A DNA stretch of 64,000 nucleotides. Origin: Roridomyces roridus. Its lineage: Eukaryota; Basidiomycota; Agaricomycetes; Agaricales; Mycenaceae. Location of the stretch: contig JARKIF010000020.1 of the NCBI GenBank assembly GCA_029378245.1, positions 186,001 to 250,000 of the forward strand. Direction: 5' to 3'. The position numbers were made by a program, and so were the translations under genes. The notes beneath the pieces are model-generated. The model was not told the DNA's origin. It did no database searches and saw only the letters and a program-made list of their open reading frames with translations. The stretch's first letter is position 1. Each line of letters begins with the position of its first letter. Positions 57,724 through 64,000 of the stretch are shown here, one piece after another.

Positions 57724-60200
57724 ATGCCACCCACAGAATATATGTTGCCGGTGAGTCCACTGGACCAAGCCCCATCCTTATTGTTTGCAAATGAACGCCG
57801 TGACTGAACACCGCCATGCGGCTCAATTGTTACCAGAGCGCCGGAGACGATGAAGGAGAAACAAATCGGTGCGCTGAAGTCCACATGTTCTCGCCGTTTT
57901 TTTCGCTTCATCGAGTTCCAGTTTAGACGCCATCTACAACGCCTTCAGGGCGTACTTTGACGGAAGGTTGTCTGCCGTTGATCTGCACAAAGACAACCCT
58001 CACCATATCCTCGATCTAGGGTGCGTGTGCCGGTTATGTACTTGGATAAAATTCACAGTCAATAGCTGCGGGAGTGGGGCCTGGGCAATCCAAGCTGCAA
58101 ATGAATTTCCTGTCGCTCAAGTTGCCGCCGCGGATCTATCCCCCCTTCCTGTCCGGTGCGCGGCATAAGCATTCCCTGCTCCTCGGACCAGCACTTACAG
58201 TTCTTCTCGGATACACATGAAGGCCACTGCCAGAAAACCTGCATTTCACACTTGCAGATATCACCCACCCGATGCCATTTGCACTGTGAAAACATCGACA
58301 CCCGATTTTCATGTGCTCGCGTCATGACCGAGTGAATTCATGGCCGATGCCATGAAATGACCGAGTCGGGCACCTCGGGTTGGTCAGGGCACATTTTGTG
58401 ATTTCTGTTGGATTTATACCTGGACTCGGAATCATGTTCTCTTTGGTGAATTTCATGAGAGAAGCCCCGGTGTCAGTAGCCTCAGAATCAGAGAGAGGAT
58501 CATGAAATTCAACGAGAAAAAATAATTCCGTTCAATGGCACTGCAGATTCGACCCATCAACGACCCATTCCCTCTGCCCGCCCCGAGGACAGCATAGACC
58601 TAGTATTCGGATGGAGGACTTGAAGGCTTGCGCTCAGATAGGTGGGTGTGGAGCAGTGCTGCGGATGAGGTCACTGGTGTCACCCATGTCACGGCGCTCC
58701 ACACCTTCCTCCCAACGCTCACCTCCCTTTCCCTCCGCCTCGTCAACGACCCCCTGTGTCGTCTCTTCACAACAATACCCTCGCATGCACCGTCGTAGTT
58801 GACAACAGAGAGCACAGGGTCGTCTCTGACCATTCAGGACGCCGGGGACCGTCGGACTCATGCAAACACATCCCCGGGCTGCGTCTTTCGACTCGTCTTC
58901 GCAAGTACCGGTGGTGGGACTGGAGGGTATGGCATTCGCAGCAGGTATAGGTGCGTCACGAGCTGCACTCCATCACTGAACATGTTCCTCACTCTGTCTC
59001 GAAGTCGTCGTTCCTTCAGTTCGGAGTCCGTTGTGTTACTAGCAGACAAGGTGCGTACCTGTACCACCTTTTCCTTCGGCAAGCCGGTTCCGAGCCGCTG
59101 GAGCCTTTTCCCTTGGTGCGTCGACGTCATATTCATTCCTACGACATTCGTCCCTCAATCCTTTCCCGCAGGTCGATATGTTCACCGACCACAGCGATGC
59201 ACGGTGGAATAACCCGGGAATGGGGTTGGTGATAGCTCGTGGTGAGCGGGGCGCGGGCAGTAGCCACTGGCTGTGTTATGTAGATGCATCTTGAAAATCA
59301 TATTATATGTATCTGAAGTTCGGTGCGAGTGCAACTGCTATTCATTACCCCATCCAATGAACCCAAATGCACTCACGAGGTCTAGCCCTATTTTCATGTC
59401 CAGACAACATGAAAATGGCACATGAAAACGTCGAAAACACATATGAATTGAGAAATGGTACTTCACTGAATACGAGGTGATTTTCATGGGCTCCTCTGTG
59501 AGATTCATTACATCGGCACATGAATCGGGGGGTACCCGGGCACATGAAAATCATGTCCTCCAGGTCTCACAGTGTTGCACCTCAAACATTCGACGTGGTT
59601 CACTCACGGTTGGTTATGTGTCATGTGAGCAACTTCAAGTACAATTGAATGAACTCGGGAGATACTGATTATTTCAGGTCAACAATGCCCACAACGTTAT
59701 CAGCCAGGCAGCTCAGTTAATCAAGCCAGGCGGCTTGCTCTTGATCGAGGATGTGGATATGAACAGTCTGGCAGAAACGGGAGGACCCTCGTCCTTGAGA
59801 TGTGTCTCCAAGATGATCAAACTCTGGCGGGAGCGCGGTGCTGATTTCGAGGTCGCCAGGAAGTTGCAGGAGATCGTGCGGTCTACTGGCTGTTTCGCCG
59901 ATGTTGAGGTGGAGAGGATCAACTTGCCTTTTGGCGCAAATACAGTTCGCGGCGGTAAGCATTGCAATTACAATCAGCCTCCAATCCCGACTCACATATG
60001 TAGTAGACGAGAGACAGAAACGCCTTGGTCACGAGTTGAAGAAGGGATGGCAGAAGTTGGTCATATCGGCCGGGGAACGACTTGCACTTGCGTATGGGTT
60101 GGACGAGGAAATGGTCAGGGCACATGTGCAGGAGCTCGACGAGGTTGGGTCGAATGCCTCTGCTGATTTATATATCTGTACAGCACGTCGACGCACGTAA
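57724..60200 (+). pseudogene. SAM-dependent methyltransferase, halves separated by an insert
   Basis: The 5' half is 57724-57750, 57837-57868, 57922-58020, 58066-58155 and 58223-about 58285: MPPTEYMLP, SAGDDEGETNR, LDAIYNAFRAYFDGRL, HHILDLGCGSGAWAI (motif I), AAADLSPLPVR, LPENLHFTLADITHPMPF. It then runs into a stop (TGA at 58287). The 3' half is 59678-59954 and 60004-60200: VNNAHNVISQAAQLIKPGGLLLIEDVDM, LWRERGADFEVARKL, DERQKRLGHELKKGW. Together they cover a class I methyltransferase except the expected FDVVHARF segment, which I cannot find in the 1.39 kb between. That gap holds an inverted-repeat-bounded stretch. Probably disrupted; a distant exon is the alternative. Confidence 0.65.
58304..59552. 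other. Candidate insertion bounded by short inverted repeats
   Basis: GATTTTCATGTGC (58304-58316) and GCACATGAAAATC (59540-59552) form a perfect 13-bp inverted pair around 1.25 kb lying inside the methyltransferase gene. Further TTTTCATG or CATGAAAA words occur at both ends (about 59395, 59410, 59423, 59479). The interior includes a leucine-rich frame, HTFLPTLTSLSLRLVNDPLC (about 58690-58760), unlike a transposase. I could not define a target-site duplication, so element status is unproven. Confidence 0.4.
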
Positions 60201-60471
60201 AGTTGCACGGTTCAAGCTAAGGAAATCACATTTTTTTGAAGACTCCCTTGAATAAAAATGAGAAATGAGAAGCTGTCTGTCCAGGGCTTCGGATGGATTC
60301 GAACCTCCGACCGTCAACGGTGGCAGAGACGAAGCCGAATGAGCTGGATTCCACTCAGGTTGGAATCCCCAGATCACGTCGCGTGCTAGCGTGTGCTTCA
60401 TAAGGAGTGCGGCGCCGGCGCTAGACAATTTGATGCTGGTCGAAAAAGTGTCTGGAACCTACCTAATACCG

Positions 60472-60545
60472 GCGCCGGATCGAACGATTGTACTGACACG
60501 CAGGGATAAGGCGTGTGCGTCCGGCAGAACTCTGGTCACCAGGGC
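60472..60545 (-). repeat. tRNA-like repeat, copy c
   Basis: Shares CGGATCGAACGAT, an ACACG word and, 34-37 nt further on, GGCAGAACT-TGG-CACCAGG with the unit at 60681-60753. The GTTCGATCC core on the minus strand is B-box-like. Confidence 0.5.
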
Positions 60546-60680
60546 ATGGTTGAAAATGCCAGCCATCGCTGCAGCTTCGATCGGAAAGATTGCCTTGAAA
60601 ATTAGTGTATCTCATATCATTATGTAGGGTTTGCCACAGCAGTTAAACAAAAAACGACGATCAACCTTGGAAGCTGCCGT

Positions 60681-60753
60681 CCTCGGATCGAACGATGGCA
60701 GACGGACACGTGCATCCCAGTTGACTTGCATCAGGCAGAACTTTGGACACCAG
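60681..60753 (-). repeat. tRNA-like repeat, copy d
   Basis: Second member of the pair with 60472-60545, in the same orientation and about 210 bp away. The conserved blocks sit at the two ends, the middle is diverged. Confidence 0.5.
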
Positions 60754-60940
60754 GATCCTCGTTATGGCTGGTACGATGGAGTGCTTGAACATTCGATGCA
60801 GTTCGGAGCGGAAGAACGCGGCAGAAATCGCATCAATGAACCAAAGTCCCGGAACGGCCGCATGACGTGCCAGCTCCATGACGTCACTCATGACCCCTGT
60901 ACTTATAGGCAGCTGAACGCGCCATTCCCTCACCACCACG

Positions 60941-61372
60941 ATGACTTCTACTACTTCCACTCAGCCCATATCCAATGTACGTGTTCCAGCCTCTCCCCTG
61001 AATCATCGAGACTGACGACCGCGGTACTCAGGCCGAGGCGCCGACCTCCACATCCCCTACCGCCACCGCTACCGCCCAACCAGCAACCACTGCCGCCGCT
61101 CCCACACACTCCGATGATGAGGTCCGCCGTGCTCTCCCTTCTCTTCCCAATTGCCTAATCCTTTCTTCTTCTAGCATACAAAGTCAAAGAAACACGGTGT
61201 CGCAGCCCTCATCGAGAAAGTCGTCCACCCGTCTCACCACCACGGCGACAAGCCGCACACGCATGAGCACACCGACGTCGCCTCAGTTCCCGTCGCTGTG
61301 CCCACACATCCGAGCGACGGTCTCGGGCATCTGGGGCCTGGAGGTGGGGGGCCAGTGATTGGGGTTCTTTAG
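60941..61372 (+). CDS. Small Thr/Ala- and His-rich disordered protein
   Basis: Join(60941..60976,61032..61121,61175..61372), 107 aa, two GT-AG introns (55 and 53 bp), both phase 0. An N-terminal Thr/Ala/Pro-rich part (TSTSPTATATAQPATTAAAP) is followed by HTKSKKHGVAALIEKVVHPSHHH, given here only in part as KKHGVAALIEKVVHP, then a His-rich and Gly-rich tail ending GPVIGVL. No signal peptide or membrane segment. Introns, frame and composition support a real gene. Function unknown; the amphipathic KKHGVAALIEKVVH helix may be an interaction segment. Confidence 0.7.
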
Positions 61373-62232
61373 TTTGGACAATAGTTTCTTGGAAGAACAA
61401 TATCTGTATAATATCCAGTTTCATGCATACTACTGCCGATTTCCATCCGGTGCTGGAATTTCACCGGCCTTGCCGCGAGATCGATCATTCCCAGTCGGCA
61501 AGAATGGCCATCTCCAACATAGCAGATGCACCCGTACTAATACTAGTACTCATCGACAGATCTTATGCATGGCCTTCTCATGGTGCGCCTAGTGGGCGCA
61601 CGACACCATTGGTTCGATTCCGTGAGGCCGTTTGTGATAACGCAGTCCTTTTTTATCCGCTCGCCGGGGTCAGTTTGTACAAGCATCCAGCCCATTTCTT
61701 TGCGCACAGTGCTCGTCAGTTGATTCTCTTCCGTTGTCAAAGCTTCACTCCTTGATTCTCAGACTTTGATTTTTCTGTTGCGCCGTCTTCCATTGATGAC
61801 CAGAGCACCAATAATGACCGTTCCGTCAGTCCAAGTATGCCTCCTGGCTAGTTGGCACCGCACATGGAACCAAATGACTCCAGATGTGACATCAGAGCAG
61901 AGGCTCGTTCAATTGGGCGTTGTTACGGCTGTCGATGCTGTTGATGCCGGTTTTATTTTAGGGACCCAGTCCCCAACCTGCTCTCCGAGAATCTGGGAGC
62001 AACACTTGCAGATGTCCTCACCATCGCTTCAACCGTGTCAATTTATATTGTATCGCAGACACAATGAAACCGACATCGCCTGCCCAAAGTGTCACATGTG
62101 CCTACGACAAATCGCAGCAGACGCCCGTTCAAATCGGGACCGTTACTCATGCAAATGGCCCAAACGGAGATCATTTTGACAAATTTCACAATAATCCTGG
62201 CCCATGTCATTTATAAACTCCTGCATCCCTAC
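61373..62232. other. Intergenic, Pol III-like unit near 61564-61640
   Basis: A perfect 7-bp hairpin GTGCGCC-TAGTG-GGCGCAC (61583-61601) is followed 9 nt later by a GGTTCGATTCC B-box (61611-61621). This is the anticodon-arm then T-arm order of a tRNA, without recognisable D-arm. B-box-like GTTCAA sites also occur near 61907 and 62123. Confidence 0.4.
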
Positions 62233-63744
62233 TTACATGGTGGAATCCTTCAGGAAAGCCGCAGCGTCCTCATCCTCGAGCAGCGCTGCATCCAACGCGT
62301 CCGGCAGCAAACGCATGCCCTGCGCGATGCTCTCGACGAATTCACGCATACTGCCAATCGCCAAGACACGAAGCGACTCGAAACTCGCTTCGCCGGCCAG
62401 AGGTTCCCTGCAGCGCGAGTGCACCATGGGGAAGAAGGACGCCTCGATTTCCCCGTGCTGTTCCGAGTTCCTGGAGATGTACACCAGCGATCTGAGCTGC
62501 GGGCAGAGAATATTCGGACCCGAATGCTCATCTGCTATGGTCATCGCAGTCCAAACTTGGCCCATCTCGTGCCTTGGTGCGCCGCACGATACCCCCAACG
62601 TCTTGAGAGCCGAAGCCTCCTTGAGGATGTCGACGATCTCCTCCGCCGTCGTGACCGTATAGTCATCATCCAGGAAGAGGCGGGTCAGGAATTGCCCCGA
62701 GGAGGAACGGTGAAGGAAAGACGGGACAGCGGTGTACGGCGCGCGGACGGTGAGATCGTTGAGGGCAGGGCCCGCCGTGACGTGCGTCAAGAAATCCGGT
62801 TCGGGTGAGTCACCCCACGTCAATCGACGCAGGTGCGAGAGAACGGCGTGTTTGCCAGCGCGATAATCACCACCCCAGTCCCTCCAAAGGAAACCCAGAC
62901 TGCATTCGACTAGGTTGGGCGCAGCGAGGAGGACGTCGAAGTGTTGTTGCGTTGTACACGTGGCTCGGTAATGGGTAATCTGATGCCACGGGACGGAGGG
63001 AATGTAGGGGGACTCTTTATCGAGAGTGCTGTCCGTGAGGGTTAATTTGCGTAGAGCGGGGGCTTCGGAGAGGTAGCTGTGTATTTCGCCAGGCCGCATG
63101 TTACTCTGGGTCAATAAGAACTCGCAGAGCAGAGGAATACGGTTGTGCATGCCGGAGAACGCGGGCACAAGTTCTGCCGAGCCTCTGAGATGCACCCGGA
63201 AGACTCTCCAGCGATGAGAGTGCTGGAGGAGGGCGTGGAGCAGGGCCTGATGATGGTGAGTCGACCGGCGGAACTGCAGATTGAAACATATTTCAAGAGT
63301 TGCGTTGCCGGATCGAGCGAGTTGCGTTTCAATCATGGATATTGGGCAGATTTTGTGCAGGGCAGGGGACTGAGGCTCGTATATTTTGACGAGGCGCCAT
63401 AGAATCGAGGTGGAGAGCGCCGCGTTCCGCCAACCCCGGCAGACATGGCCCAAAAGCCATGGTGGAGCATCGATATTGCGCCGTCCGACCTTCCGCTTGT
63501 ATGAGAGATGGATGAAGATCTCGGAGAGCAACTCCCCAGGTATCCGGCGAATGGGTGACAGAAGGGCGGTGTGCGCCTCAATACAGCATTCTAGCTCGTT
63601 TATCTCCGGGGTCGGATACGGCAAGGATTTGACTTCGTGCAGTCGCTCGCGTTTTTCGCCCAGAAATCGGCGGATGAGTCCGATTTCTCGCTCGTCGGGA
63701 GGCTCATTGGATTCCAAAAGGGGGTCGAATGGGGAGGATTGCAT
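62233..63744 (-). CDS. F-box protein, copy 3
   Basis: Intronless, 503 aa, starting MQSSPFDPLLESNEPPDERE. F-box core IPGELLSEIFIHLSYKRKVG, then CRGWRNAALSTSILWRLV, MIETQLARSGNATLEICFN, HSHRWRVFRVHLRGSAELV, YLSEAPALRKLTLTDS and LFLDDDYTVTTAEEIVDIL. It is the best-preserved copy of the family and the reference for spotting lesions in copies 1 and 4. Presumed SCF substrate adaptor. Confidence 0.88.
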   Translation of the reverse strand: MQSSPFDPLLESNEPPDEREIGLIRRFLGEKRERLHEVKSLPYPTPEINELECCIEAHTALLSPIRRIPGELLSEIFIHLSYKRKVGRRNIDAPPWLLGHVCRGWRNAALSTSILWRLVKIYEPQSPALHKICPISMIETQLARSGNATLEICFNLQFRRSTHHHQALLHALLQHSHRWRVFRVHLRGSAELVPAFSGMHNRIPLLCEFLLTQSNMRPGEIHSYLSEAPALRKLTLTDSTLDKESPYIPSVPWHQITHYRATCTTQQHFDVLLAAPNLVECSLGFLWRDWGGDYRAGKHAVLSHLRRLTWGDSPEPDFLTHVTAGPALNDLTVRAPYTAVPSFLHRSSSGQFLTRLFLDDDYTVTTAEEIVDILKEASALKTLGVSCGAPRHEMGQVWTAMTIADEHSGPNILCPQLRSLVYISRNSEQHGEIEASFFPMVHSRCREPLAGEASFESLRVLAIGSMREFVESIAQGMRLLPDALDAALLEDEDAAAFLKDSTM

Positions 63745-64000
63745 TCTTGTCCCAGTTTCAGTTTTGTCTGGAATCGCACAAGTACTGTGCAGTGTGCTCT
63801 CACCTCAGCTCCGATATCGTGGATGAAGGCAAGAAGGAGGATTGTGACGAAGTGTTGTAACCATCATGATCCGCTGGCCGAGTCATATGAATCGCCACGT
63901 GACATTTCTTCCTTCCGCCCATCACCAGCTTGGCCAAGGCTTTGGCTTGGTGAGTGGACCGAGTACAATCCAAGTTTTGGGCTAATCTTTCACAGGCAAA
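63745..64000. other. 5' flank of F-box copy 3
   Basis: The leader (GATTCCAGACAAAACTGAAA on the minus strand) resembles the leaders of copies 1 and 4, showing that the duplicated unit includes upstream sequence. No other feature seen before the window ends. Confidence 0.4.

Larger units (their letters stand above)
60201..60940. other. Intergenic with tRNA-like repeats
   Basis: Besides the two listed copies, a GGATTCGAACCTCCG block near 60293 (reverse-oriented T-arm) belongs to the same class. TACTTATAG near 60898 may serve as the TATA element of the next gene. Confidence 0.4.

Noticed and set aside
1..64000. CRISPR arrays, bacterial operons, rRNA genes
   Set aside because: None seen. Spliceosomal introns, tRNA intron position and gene families show eukaryotic fungal DNA.

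Overview
The window is nuclear DNA of a filamentous basidiomycete, most likely an Agaricomycete and possibly Mycena-like (inference). The evidence is short introns (mostly 43-60 bp), several diverged F-box paralogues of the mushroom type with an IPGELLSEIF core, a membrane-anchored GH76 enzyme, an A-T-TE synthetase and a heavily intron-split CNNM gene. Gene models were built by hand from splice sites, reading phase and paralogue comparison. No database search was possible, so family names rest on recognised motifs.

Layout. 0-4 kb: an F-box gene, a 5'-truncated F-box/LRR relic, an intron-containing tRNA-Glu and the first of three C2H2 zinc-finger paralogues. 7.3-10.5 kb: a 12-exon GH76 gene and a small secreted protein. 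14-22 kb: C2H2 genes 2 and 3, separated by about 6 kb of gene-poor DNA rich in tRNA-like (Pol III B-box-like) fragments. 24-27 kb: a secreted surface protein and an F-box gene with a frame break. 28.5-36.8 kb: a secretome block with two class II-like hydrophobins, two PF04185 phosphoesterases (a phospholipase C-like enzyme and an acid phosphatase) and a MULE-like non-autonomous element. 39.7-46.5 kb: an Arb1-like candidate RNAi gene with a partial duplication of its 5' end, and two more F-box genes. 46.7-54 kb: an SDR, an F-box pseudogene split by a 489-bp hAT-like MITE, and an A-T-TE NRPS-like synthetase. 54.5-64 kb: a CNNM/Mam3-type transporter with a predicted 3-nt exon, a methyltransferase whose halves are about 1.4 kb apart, a small disordered protein and another F-box gene.

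How it works together. There is no operon logic and no tight metabolic cluster; the synthetase, SDR and methyltransferase are only loosely grouped. The common theme is rapid turnover: duplicated F-box, C2H2, hydrophobin and phosphoesterase genes, two clean transposon insertions with target-site duplications, intron gain, loss and exonisation, and dispersed tRNA-derived fragments. The strongest novel candidates are the nine-cysteine class II-like hydrophobin pair, the 3-nt exon in the CNNM gene, the exonised intron with a compensating deletion, the two transposons and the tRNA-like repeat family.
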